Source: Frankia sp. (GTDB taxonomy: Bacteria; Actinomycetota; Actinomycetes; Frankiales; Frankiaceae). From it: a DNA stretch of 7,829 nucleotides. Under the pieces are notes generated by a model. It saw only the letters and a program-made list of their open reading frames with translations. It made no database searches and was not told the DNA's origin. The stretch is from positions 1-7,829 of the forward strand of contig JADGHD010000219.1 of NCBI GenBank assembly GCA_019689615.1. The letters are read 5' to 3'. Of this stretch, positions 1-6,154 are shown one piece after another; within the stretch, counting starts at the first letter, position 1, and each line of letters begins with the position of its first letter. A program made the translations under genes and the position numbers.

Positions 1-48
1 GCCCGGGCGGCCTTCCCGTCATGGCCGCCCCGGCCGCGCGCCGGGTGA
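1..48 (+). CDS. possible 3' end of an upstream gene (partial)
   Basis: Frame 1 is open from the window edge to a TGA at 46-48, giving 15 residues rich in Ala, Arg and Pro. All but one of its codons end in G or C, as in the real genes here. Frame 3 is also open, ends at a TGA (63-65) and would overlap the next start as GTGA, but it needs three AGG codons in a row, which is poorer coding quality. Either frame could be the tail of a same-strand gene co-transcribed with the SDR at 62. The fragment is too short to name. Confidence 0.3.
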   Translation, partial: ARAAFPSWPPRPRAG

Positions 49-57
49 GGAGGAGGG
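47..57 (+). promoter_or_regulatory. ribosome binding site for the SDR at 62
   Basis: GAGGAGGAGGG is an almost complete anti-16S match ending four bases before the GTG at 62; its GGAGG core (49-53) sits eight bases upstream. It fixes the GTG start, because the SDR frame itself is open back to the window edge and offers no other start with such a site. Confidence 0.75.
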
Positions 58-61
58 CCGG

Positions 62-934
62 GTGAGCGAGGAGTTCGGCAGCGGGCTCCCGGGCAAGGCG
101 GCGGTGGTCACCGGCGCGGGCGCGGGCATCGGGCAGGCGATTGCCCTGGGCCTGGCCGCCGCCGGCGTCCGGGTGGGCCTGCTCGAGATCGACCCCGACC
201 GGGCGGCGGCCACCGTCGAGCTCGCGGCGAAGGACGGCGGCACCGCGCTCGCGCTGCCCGTCGACGTCACCGACACCGCGGCGCTGCGCCAGGCGATCGC
301 CACCGCGCACGACACGTTCGGCCGGCTCGACATCCTGGTCAACAACGCCGGCGGCACGCGGCCGACCCGCTTCCTCGACCAGAGCGAGCGCAGCTGGCGC
401 CGCCACATCGACCTGAACCTGGTCAGCATGATCGCCGCGACCTCCCTGGCCGCGCCGCTGATCGCCGAGGGCGGTAGCGGCTCGATCATCAACGTCACCA
501 GCATCGAGGCGCTGCGCGCGGCGCCGATGTACGCGGTGTACGCCGCGTGCAAGGCCGGCATGGTCAACTTCACCCGCACGATGGCGGTCGAGCTGGCCGA
601 GCTGGGCATCCGGGTGAACGCGCTCGCCCCCGACATCACCGCGACCGCCGGGATCCGCGGGATCCTGCGCGGCGCGGTGGACCCGGACGCGCTGCCGCCG
701 CCCAGCCCAGAGCAGGCCGAGGGCGTGCGCCGTTACGTCCCGCTCGGCCGGGAGGGGGTCGCCAGCGAGCTGGCCGACGCGGCGGTCTTCCTCTGCTCCG
801 ACCACGCCCGCTACATCACCGGCGTCACCCTCAACGTCGACGGCGGGACCTGGGCGTCCGGCGGCTGGCTGCGCGACGGGGACGGCTGGTCGCTCTACCC
901 GGCCGCCCCGGGCCCCGCGGGGGCGGGCGGGTAG
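62..934 (+). CDS. SDR-family oxidoreductase (FabG-like)
   Basis: This is a 290-residue classical short-chain dehydrogenase/reductase, a cytosolic NAD(P)-dependent alcohol/ketone oxidoreductase. Visible in order: the Rossmann glycine motif TGAGAGIG (17-24); an acidic residue E42 at the end of the second strand, which suggests NAD(H) rather than NADP(H); NNAG (94-97); and the catalytic tetrad N119, S147, Y160, K164 (YAACK). After the catalytic helix the usual Pro-Gly is Pro-Asp (P190-D191), a departure from the common pattern. A VDGGTW motif is followed by a Trp/Gly-rich tail and then a disordered-looking Ala/Pro/Gly end. The start is GTG at 62 with a strong Shine-Dalgarno. The length is slightly above the usual 250 because of this tail. 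It may belong to an operon entering from the left. It converges on the second SDR, which is clearly a different subfamily. Substrate is unknown; steroid, fatty-acid or other secondary alcohols are all possible. Confidence 0.93.
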   Translation: MSEEFGSGLPGKAAVVTGAGAGIGQAIALGLAAAGVRVGLLEIDPDRAAATVELAAKDGGTALALPVDVTDTAALRQAIATAHDTFGRLDILVNNAGGTRPTRFLDQSERSWRRHIDLNLVSMIAATSLAAPLIAEGGSGSIINVTSIEALRAAPMYAVYAACKAGMVNFTRTMAVELAELGIRVNALAPDITATAGIRGILRGAVDPDALPPPSPEQAEGVRRYVPLGREGVASELADAAVFLCSDHARYITGVTLNVDGGTWASGGWLRDGDGWSLYPAAPGPAGAGG

Positions 935-949
935 CGCGAGCCGCCCGTC
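922..949. terminator. hairpin between convergent genes, candidate bidirectional terminator
   Basis: CGGGCGG (924-930) and CCGCCCG (941-947) are perfect 7-base inverted arms around a 10-base loop, extended on the plus-strand RNA by a G-U and a G-C pair. The stop codon of the plus-strand SDR (932-934) lies in the loop, and the stop of the minus-strand SDR (948-950) abuts the right arm. There is no T-tract, as is usual for hairpin terminators in high-GC actinomycetes. Position and symmetry suggest termination for both transcripts; function is inferred. Confidence 0.5.
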
Positions 950-1826
950 ACGGCGCGGCCGGGCCGTCCAGGCGCAGGGCCGGGGCCTGCAGGGTCTGGC
1001 CGCCGTCGATGACGTAGACGCCGCCGGTCAGGTAGCTGCCCGCGCGTGAGGCCAGCAGCAGGGCGAGGCCCCGGATCTCCCGCGGGTCGCCGATCCGGCG
1101 CATCGCCGTCATGGAGCTCCACATCTCCTCGGCCGCCCGGTCCATCGGGCCCTCGCCGCCGATCGACGTGCGGAACGGCCCCGGCGCGATCGCGTTCACC
1201 CGCACCCCCCAGCGGGCGAGATCGATCGCCGCCTGGTGGGTCAGGTTGACCACGGCCGCCTTGGCGGCGACGTAGGAGTACGGGACGAGCGGGTCGACCC
1301 GAAGACCGGCGGTGGAGGCGGTCAGCACGATGCTGCCGCTCCCCCGCGGCTTCATGTGCCTCGCCGCCGCGCGGATCGTGTGGAGGACGCCGTTGAGGTT
1401 GACGTCCAGCAGCGTGGCCCAGCCGCCGAGGTCGAAGTTCTCCAGGTAGCCGGCCGGCTCGCCGGGGCCCTTGCCGAGCGCGATGCCGGCGTTGGCGAAC
1501 ACCGCGTCCAGCCGGCCGGTCCTGGCGACGACGTCGTCGAAGACCGCGTCGACGGCGTCGGCCTGGCGGACGTCGAGTGTCACGCACTCGATCGAGCCGC
1601 CGGCCTCCGCCGCCTCGGCGAGCTCCTTGCCGGCCCGCTCCAGCCGGCGCTCGTCGAGGTCGGCGGCGACGACGTGCGCCCCGACCCCGACCAGCACCTC
1701 GGCGAACGCCCGGCCAAGCCCCGAGGCGGCGCCGGTGACCAGCGCGGTCGTGCCGGACATGTCGAACAGCTCGGTGAGCACCGGCGCGGGCGCCGGTGCC
1801 GCCGCCCCGCCGGCTGGCGTGCCCAT
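948..1826 (-). CDS. SDR-family oxidoreductase, last gene of ABC importer operon
   Basis: This 292-residue classical SDR has all key motifs: TGAASGLG (31-38), D56 at the end of strand 2 (points to NAD(H)), NAG (112-114), N143, S171, Y185 and K189 (YVAAK), and a normal NAIAPG (211-216). The first 22 residues are Ala/Pro/Gly-rich and precede the usual family opening (LFDMSGTTALVTG). Met23 could be an internal start, but the ATG at 1826 has AGGAGG (1840-1835) eight bases upstream, inside the end of the permease gene. The gap to the permease stop is two bases, so coupled translation is likely. Being co-transcribed with an importer suggests it oxidises or reduces the imported compound or its first product. 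The substrate cannot be told from sequence. It is not closely similar to the SDR at 62-934. Confidence 0.93.
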   Translation of the reverse strand: MGTPAGGAAAPAPAPVLTELFDMSGTTALVTGAASGLGRAFAEVLVGVGAHVVAADLDERRLERAGKELAEAAEAGGSIECVTLDVRQADAVDAVFDDVVARTGRLDAVFANAGIALGKGPGEPAGYLENFDLGGWATLLDVNLNGVLHTIRAAARHMKPRGSGSIVLTASTAGLRVDPLVPYSYVAAKAAVVNLTHQAAIDLARWGVRVNAIAPGPFRTSIGGEGPMDRAAEEMWSSMTAMRRIGDPREIRGLALLLASRAGSYLTGGVYVIDGGQTLQAPALRLDGPAAP

Positions 1827-1828
1827 GG

Positions 1829-2881
1829 TCAGTGCCTCCTGCCGAGCTGGCGGGACAGCACGACCGCGGCGACCAGCGCCCCGCCGTAGAACAGCTGCTG
1901 GACCGAGCTGCGCTGGCCGAGCAGCTGCAGGCCGTTGACGCCGGTGGCCAGGAAGTAGACGGCCACGCCGGTGCCGATCGCGTTGAACCGGCCGGGCCTG
2001 ATCGTGGTCGCGCCGAGGAACACCGCGGCGTAGGCGGGCAGCAGGTACTGGGCCGTGCCGGTCGGGTCGGCGGTACCGGTGGTGCCGAGCAGGCAGACGC
2101 CGGCGAACCCGGCGAGCAGGCCGCCGAGCACGAACCCGCCCCAGCGGATCCGGTTGACCCGGATGCCGGACAGCCGGGCGACGTCGCGCGCCTTGCCGAC
2201 GAACAGCACCCGCAGGCCGAGCGGGGTGAACGAGGAGACCGCCCAGATGATCAGCATCAGCGCCAGGGCGTAGTAGAACTCCAGCGGGATCTCGGCGAGC
2301 CGGGTGGTGAACGTCGCCTGGGACAGCGCCCGGTCGATGCCGGTGATCAGCTCGCCGCGCGCGATCACGAAGACGATGCCCAGATATATGGCGCCGGTGC
2401 CGAGTGTGATGATCAGCGCGTCCGAGTCGCAGGTGACCACCAGGAACGCGTTGATCGCCCCGCAGAGCAGGGCGACCACCAGGCCGATCAGGCAGGCTAG
2501 CCAGATGTTGACGCCCTGGAAGGTGTTCAGCCAGCCGACGAAGATCGCCGTGAGCCCCATGATGCCGCCGAGCGACAGGTCGAAGTCGCCGGCCATCGTC
2601 GGCATCAGCGCGGCCAGGGCGAGCGCGAACAGCACCGCCTGGATGCCGCCGAGGATGTTCGAGATGTTCGTCCAGGTCGGGAAGGTGTCCGGGCGCAGGA
2701 TGCTGTAGATGATGATCAGGGCCAGCCAGGCGACCGGCAGCGCCAGCCGCTCGGCGAGCACCACGTACCTGTCGGCGCCCCCGGACGGCCGGCCGCCGCT
2801 CGTGCCGAGGGCGGGACCGCTCGGGGAACCGGCGGCGCCCGGCGTTCCGGGCGCCCCGGGCGCGACCTCAGTTGTCGACAT
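1829..2881 (-). CDS. ABC transporter permease, RbsC/CUT2 family
   Basis: This 350-residue integral membrane protein matches the BPD_transp_2 permeases (RbsC, XylH, AraH type), which work as homodimers with one double-domain ATPase. After a soluble, low-complexity N-terminal tail rich in Pro, Gly, Ala and Ser (about 1-38) come hydrophobic segments near 45-62 and 78-97. Then comes the family hallmark GDFDLSLGG (98-106) and further membrane segments to the C-terminus. ITLGTGAIYLG (158-168) corresponds to the conserved TLGT region, and the cytoplasmic VGKARDVARLSGIRVNRIR stretch to the ATPase-docking loop. The ATG at 2881 lies inside the last codons of the ATPase gene: 14 bases overlap, the shared string being ATGTCGACAACTGA, which suggests translational coupling. 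The N-terminal tail is longer than in classic RbsC. I165 uses the rare ATA codon. Transported substrate is unknown. Confidence 0.92.
   Translation of the reverse strand: MSTTEVAPGAPGTPGAAGSPSGPALGTSGGRPSGGADRYVVLAERLALPVAWLALIIIYSILRPDTFPTWTNISNILGGIQAVLFALALAALMPTMAGDFDLSLGGIMGLTAIFVGWLNTFQGVNIWLACLIGLVVALLCGAINAFLVVTCDSDALIITLGTGAIYLGIVFVIARGELITGIDRALSQATFTTRLAEIPLEFYYALALMLIIWAVSSFTPLGLRVLFVGKARDVARLSGIRVNRIRWGGFVLGGLLAGFAGVCLLGTTGTADPTGTAQYLLPAYAAVFLGATTIRPGRFNAIGTGVAVYFLATGVNGLQLLGQRSSVQQLFYGGALVAAVVLSRQLGRRH
2834..2855 (-). repeat. perfect hairpin in the first codons of the permease mRNA
   Basis: On the minus strand GGCGCCCGG, loop AACG, CCGGGCGCC form a 9-base-pair stem of G and C only, with a four-base loop. 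It starts 26 bases into the permease gene, in the part coding for the low-complexity Pro/Gly/Ala tail. It could slow ribosomes, limit permease yield or protect/cleave the operon mRNA, but it may also be a by-product of Gly/Pro/Ala codons. Confidence 0.5.
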
Positions 2882-4589
2882 CGGAAGCCGGTCCCTTCGT
2901 CAGCTCGGTTGCGGTGTTCGTGGCCGTCGCGGGCTCGCCGAGGCTGGCGGCCGCCTCGGCGACGATCCCGGCCGCCTCGGCCAGCGCGTCGGCGACCTGG
3001 GCGGAGAACTCGTAGACGGCGGCGCTGATGCGTTCCTCGGTGATCTCGTCCCCGGTGAGCTCCGCCCGCACGACGCCGTCCGCCATGATCAGAACCCGGT
3101 CACAGACAGCGACAAGCTCCTCGAAGTCGCTGCTCACCCAGACCGTGGCCATCCCGGCCTCGGTCGCCTCGCGGACCAGGCGGTAGATCTCGGCCCGGGC
3201 GGCCACGTCCACGCCCTGGGTCGGCTCGTGCAGCAACAGCAGCCGTGGGCCCGTCTCCAGCCACTTGGCCAGCACCACCTTCTGCTGGTTGCCGCCGGAC
3301 AGCCGGCCAATCAGCGCGGCGGGCCGGCGCGGCCGGACGTCGAACTTCTCGACCAGCGTGTCGACCCGGGCGGCGAGCCTGCGGCCCTGGATCGCGCCGA
3401 ACCGCGTGTAGCGGTCGTTGACCAGGATCGTCGCGTTCTCGCTGACGGTGAGCATCGGGGCGATGCCGTCGCGGCGCCGGTCGGCTGGCACCAGCGCGAC
3501 CCCGGCGGCCAGGGCGTTCCACGGCTTGAACGCCGGCAACGCGATCGACCGGCCGTCGAGCACCATCGTCCCCGCCTCGCTGCGCTGGGCGCCGAAGCAC
3601 AGGTACGGCACCTCCTCGGCGCCCGAGCCGAGCAGGCCGGCGAGACCGACGATCTCGGTGGAGCGCACGTCGAAGGAGGTGTCGCGGACCTGGCCACCGC
3701 GCAGGCCGCGGACGGAGGCGACAACCGGGGCCGAGCCGATGTCGGCCGTGCCGGAGCGACGATGGGTGTGGCCGACCAGTCCGCCGCTCTCCTGGCCGAC
3801 GATCATGTCGATCAGCGTCCGGTCGTCGATCTCGCTGATCGGCGCCTGGCCGGCGAGCCGGCCGTCGCGCAGCACGACGACCCGGTGACACAGCGCCCGG
3901 ACGGCGGCCAGGTCGTGCGAGATGAAGATGGTGCTCGTCCCGCCGGCGACCACCGTGCGGACGAGGTCGAAGAGGAAGTCGACGCCGCTTTCCGGCAGGA
4001 AGACCGTCGGCTCGTCCAGGACGAGGATCGACTGGGCGACGTCGGCCCGGTCGCGGTAGCGCTTGAGCTCCTCGGCCGCCCGCACGATCGCGACCAGCGC
4101 CTGGCCGACCGGGGGCAGCAGGTTGACCGGCACCTGCGGGTCGATGTGGACGTCGTAGGACTCCAGCAGCTCACGCACCCGGCGGTGCTCCCGGCGCCAG
4201 CTGATCGCCGAGCGGGCGCGGGCGCTGCCGAGCTCGCCCTGGACCAGGTTCTCGGCGACGGTCAGCGAGCGGGCGAGCCCGAGGTCCTGGTGCACGAACG
4301 CCAGCCCCAGGTCGCGGAACTGGCCGGGCGCCAGCGGCAGCGGCACCTCGCGACCGCCGACGAACAGCCGGCTCGCCGGGTCCGGGGCGTTGATCCCGGC
4401 GAGGATCTTGATCAGGGTGGACTTGCCACTGCCGTTCTCGCCGCACAGGGCGACGATCTCGCCGGGCTCGACGTGGAAGTCGACGTTGTCCAGCGCGCGG
4501 AACCCGCCGAACCACTGGGTGACGCCGCGCATCTCGAGCACCGGCGCACTGGCTGTGATCGCCATCGTTGTCGTTGGCTCCCAGGTCAT
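2868..4589 (-). CDS. ABC transporter ATPase with two nucleotide-binding domains (RbsA/CUT2-like)
   Basis: This 573-residue cytoplasmic ATPase powers the importer. Domain 1 has Walker A GENGSGKST (50-58), Q-loop Q101, Walker B ILVLDE (188-193) and switch H225, but its signature region reads LPPVGQ (158-163) instead of the LSxGxQ type. Domain 2 has the canonical signature LSGGNQQ (430-436), but a Walker A remnant GLLGSGAEE (318-326) without Lys, a Walker B with His for Asp (LLLLHEPT, H454) and Ser (S487) in place of the switch His. A degenerate second Walker A is normal for this family. The C-terminus carries an Ala-rich tail of about 45 residues. The annotated ATG (4589) has no clear Shine-Dalgarno; Met9 at 4565 has GGGAG twelve bases upstream and could be the real start. 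It lies 27 bases after the binding-protein gene and overlaps the permease gene by 14. Sugar specificity cannot be assumed. Confidence 0.94.
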   Translation of the reverse strand: MTWEPTTTMAITASAPVLEMRGVTQWFGGFRALDNVDFHVEPGEIVALCGENGSGKSTLIKILAGINAPDPASRLFVGGREVPLPLAPGQFRDLGLAFVHQDLGLARSLTVAENLVQGELGSARARSAISWRREHRRVRELLESYDVHIDPQVPVNLLPPVGQALVAIVRAAEELKRYRDRADVAQSILVLDEPTVFLPESGVDFLFDLVRTVVAGGTSTIFISHDLAAVRALCHRVVVLRDGRLAGQAPISEIDDRTLIDMIVGQESGGLVGHTHRRSGTADIGSAPVVASVRGLRGGQVRDTSFDVRSTEIVGLAGLLGSGAEEVPYLCFGAQRSEAGTMVLDGRSIALPAFKPWNALAAGVALVPADRRRDGIAPMLTVSENATILVNDRYTRFGAIQGRRLAARVDTLVEKFDVRPRRPAALIGRLSGGNQQKVVLAKWLETGPRLLLLHEPTQGVDVAARAEIYRLVREATEAGMATVWVSSDFEELVAVCDRVLIMADGVVRAELTGDEITEERISAAVYEFSAQVADALAEAAGIVAEAAASLGEPATATNTATELTKGPASDVDN

Positions 4590-4616
4590 GGTCAGGGCCG
4601 GCCGGCGGTTAACGCA

Positions 4617-5819
4617 CTAGCTGGTCAGCCAGAGGGACTCGTAGCCCTTGATGAACTCGTCGCCGAAGCCCTCGTTGACACCGGCGTTCTCCTCGTGGTT
4701 GTCCACGGTCCACACCCGCGACGGGTCGGAGGCCTTGTCCGGCGGCACGGCGCCAGCGCCGGAGAGAACCCGCAGCATCTGGTCGACGGCCGCGTACGCC
4801 CGCCACAGCCCGGTCGGGCCGACGTCCGAGCGCAGCGGGTAGCCCGGCTCGCCCATCTGCGAGATGTACTCGGCGGTACCGCCGTAGGCGGCGTGGATGG
4901 TCACGTCGGTCCGGCCGGACTGGGTGATGCCGGCGATGACCGGCGGGACCTCACCGTCGAAGATCGGGACGACCACCTTGATGTCGGGGTTGGCGGTCAG
5001 CCGGGCCGCGACCTCGGGGGTGATCTGGGTGGCCCAGTCGGGGACCGCCACGTTCATCCGCTCGATGCCGCACTCGGGGCAGTACTTCTTGACCTCCTCC
5101 TCGATGGCCTCGTTCATGATCACGCCGCTGGGCACATCGTTCGAGGTGATCAGGAGGATGTCGAACGGCTCGGCACGGTTCTCCAGCAGCATCACGTCGA
5201 TCGCCCGCCGGCTCGACTCGGCGGTCGGCACGTTGGTCTGCGCGGTGACCAGCGGGTTCTGCTCGGAGCCGTTGTCGGTGTCGCCGAGGCCGGAGTCGAT
5301 GACCGCGATGCCGGCCGCGGTGGCCTCCTGTACCACCGGCGCGATCTGGTCGACGTCGATGCCGCAGGTCAGCAGGATCGCGTCGTAGTCCTGGGCGATC
5401 GCCTGCTGGAATCCGGGGATCCAGCCGGGCGGGCCGCCGCTGTTCTCGAAGTACGTGCCCTCGAGGCCGAACCGGCCGGCGATCTCGACGGTGTCCTCGG
5501 CGATGCGGTGGCACACCGGCAGCTGGCTGGCGGTCGGCATGACCAGGAAGCGCTTGCCCTGCGCGGGCCTGATGTCGAACGCCGGGCCGGGCGGCACGAA
5601 CTCGGGGACGGCCGTCCATTCCTCGACCCGCTGGGTGAGCTCGTCGAACTGCTCCTGGGTGAGGAAGCCGAGGTCACCGTCGTCGATGGCGGCCGCTCCG
5701 CCGCCAGGGGTGTCGTCGGCCGTCGAACAGCCGGCTAACACCAGCGCTACGCCACCGACCAGCGCGGCTAAGGCCGTGCCGGCCCGGCGGCCGCCTCTCG
5801 GTCTGGTCTTCGTACTCAT
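4617..5819 (-). CDS. ABC transporter substrate-binding lipoprotein (Peripla_BP_4-like)
   Basis: This 400-residue extracellular solute receptor is the first gene of the importer operon. Residues 1-31 are a lipoprotein signal peptide: an Arg/Lys-rich start, a hydrophobic core, and lipobox LAGC with lipid-acceptor C31. A flexible Asp/Gly/Ala linker and a short acidic helix (about 54-70) precede a type I periplasmic-binding fold beginning near K89 (KRFLVMP), with alternating strand/helix segments typical of ribose-binding-like proteins (for example YDAILLTCGID 145-155, then AAGIAVIDSG). The mature part has cysteines at 103, 152, 247 and 250; the last two form CPEC, and disulfides are plausible outside the cell. 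The ATG at 5819 has GAGGG (5833-5829) nine bases upstream. L17 and L28 are the only TTA codons in the window's genes. The ligand is unknown; neighbours argue for a keto-acid or acyl-type compound rather than a plain sugar. Confidence 0.92.
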   Translation of the reverse strand: MSTKTRPRGGRRAGTALAALVGGVALVLAGCSTADDTPGGGAAAIDDGDLGFLTQEQFDELTQRVEEWTAVPEFVPPGPAFDIRPAQGKRFLVMPTASQLPVCHRIAEDTVEIAGRFGLEGTYFENSGGPPGWIPGFQQAIAQDYDAILLTCGIDVDQIAPVVQEATAAGIAVIDSGLGDTDNGSEQNPLVTAQTNVPTAESSRRAIDVMLLENRAEPFDILLITSNDVPSGVIMNEAIEEEVKKYCPECGIERMNVAVPDWATQITPEVAARLTANPDIKVVVPIFDGEVPPVIAGITQSGRTDVTIHAAYGGTAEYISQMGEPGYPLRSDVGPTGLWRAYAAVDQMLRVLSGAGAVPPDKASDPSRVWTVDNHEENAGVNEGFGDEFIKGYESLWLTS

Positions 5820-5871
5820 CGACTCATGCCCTCACTGACGCGGAGAAGGGACCTGGTGGAGGAGGAACCCG

Positions 5872-5964
5872 ATGCGATGGATGAGGTGCCGCGGCGCGGG
5901 TGCCCACGGGAGCGCCGGCAGAACTGGGGGCATGCGGGCGGCCGTCGGGAGACACCCCGCGTGA
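5872..5964 (+). CDS. doubtful small reading frame, 30 residues
   Basis: An ATG at 5872 has GGAGGAGG (5858-5865) six bases upstream, one of the best ribosome binding sites in the window. It opens a 30-codon frame ending in TGA (5962-5964). The peptide is rich in Arg and Gly, with Trp3 and Cys6, and resembles nothing I recognise. Against it: it lies antisense to the predicted leader of the binding-protein mRNA, the only plus-strand promoter seen is downstream of it, and A/G-rich runs are common here. Confidence 0.15.
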   Translation: MRWMRCRGAGAHGSAGRTGGMRAAVGRHPA

Positions 5965-5994
5965 CAGCCGGCTGCGCGGACGCCGTTCGCCTCG

Positions 5995-6012
5995 CCGCAG
6001 CGGTGGCTGCGG
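5995..6012 (-). repeat. stem-loop at the predicted 5' end of the importer mRNA
   Basis: CCGCAGC (5995-6001) and GCTGCGG (6006-6012) form a perfect 7-base-pair stem with a 4-base loop. If the minus-strand promoter at 6048-6020 is right, transcription would start near 6013 and the RNA would open directly with this hairpin, which could protect the mRNA from 5' decay. Confidence 0.4.
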
Positions 6013-6019
6013 TCAGTGC

Positions 6020-6048
6020 AGAATGACCGTCATCAGCAAGATTGTCAA
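6020..6048 (-). promoter_or_regulatory. candidate promoter of the importer operon
   Basis: On the minus strand a perfect TTGACA (6048-6043) is followed after 17 bases by CATTCT (6025-6020), which keeps the A and final T of the -10 box. The -35 is consensus, the spacing ideal and the -10 weak, a pattern that fits a regulated promoter. The start would be near 6013. Confidence 0.5.
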
Positions 6049-6061
6049 CAGTCTCGTTGAC
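6044..6061. promoter_or_regulatory. candidate operator palindrome GTCAAC-N6-GTTGAC
   Basis: GTCAAC (6044-6049) and GTTGAC (6056-6061) are perfect inverted copies six bases apart, in the least GC-rich part of the intergenic region. The left arm overlaps the minus-strand -35 (TTGACA), and the site covers the -35 position of the plus-strand promoter candidate. A dimeric repressor or activator could therefore control both transcripts from here. No regulator gene is in the window, so the protein is unknown. Confidence 0.5.
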
Positions 6062-6067
6062 CAGTTT

Positions 6068-6076
6068 TGCTACGAT
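6068..6076 (+). promoter_or_regulatory. candidate extended -10 promoter of the CoA-transferase gene
   Basis: TGCTACGAT is an extended -10 element (TGN followed by TACGAT, a TANNNT box). No good -35 stands at the usual distance; the position is occupied by the palindrome. Transcription would begin near 6083, leaving a leader of about 70 bases that includes a small stem (AGCCGC 6092-6097 with GCGGCT 6105-6110). Confidence 0.4.
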
Positions 6077-6140
6077 CTCGTCGAACTTCCTAGCCGCAAG
6101 ACCGGCGGCTGACGATGTCCCGGCCGCTCTCGTCGCCACC

Positions 6141-6146
6141 GGAGGT
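6141..6146 (+). promoter_or_regulatory. ribosome binding site of the CoA-transferase
   Basis: GGAGGT lies eight bases before the ATG at 6155. It decides the start: without it, one would trim the protein to near the conserved DKVVESAA segment, about 38 residues downstream, where homologues usually begin. Confidence 0.8.
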
Positions 6147-6154
6147 GGTCCGTC

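Larger units (their letters stand above)
5820..6154. promoter_or_regulatory. divergent control region between importer operon and CoA-transferase
   Basis: These 335 bases separate two divergent start codons. The part from about 6020 to 6090 is clearly less GC-rich than its surroundings, as expected for promoters, and holds one promoter candidate for each direction and a palindrome between them. Both predicted mRNAs would begin with a leader (about 190 bases for the binding protein, about 70 for the CoA-transferase), each with a small stem-loop near its 5' end. The stretch 5840-5990 shows no convincing gene apart from one weak small reading frame (5872-5964); a 10-base palindrome CAGCCGGCTG lies at 5965-5974. 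Confidence 0.75.

Noticed and set aside
1758..1760. Internal ATG (Met23) as the start of the second SDR
   Set aside because: It fits the usual SDR length, but no good ribosome binding site precedes it, whereas the ATG at 1826 has AGGAGG at ideal spacing and abuts the permease stop.
4597..4606. GCCGGCCGGC palindrome between the binding-protein and ATPase genes as an operon-internal attenuator
   Set aside because: It has no loop and cannot form a useful hairpin within the 27-base gap; such strings are common at this base composition.
2709..5738. A 1009-codon open frame on the plus strand, antisense to permease, ATPase and binding protein
   Set aside because: It is exactly what high G/C at third codon positions produces opposite real genes. 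The translation is low-complexity, rich in Asp, Arg, Gly and His, with no recognisable domain, while the minus strand carries clear family motifs throughout.
5826..6026. A 66-codon plus-strand frame in the divergent control region
   Set aside because: No ribosome binding site precedes its ATG, it sits upstream of the plus-strand promoter candidate, and the product resembles nothing.
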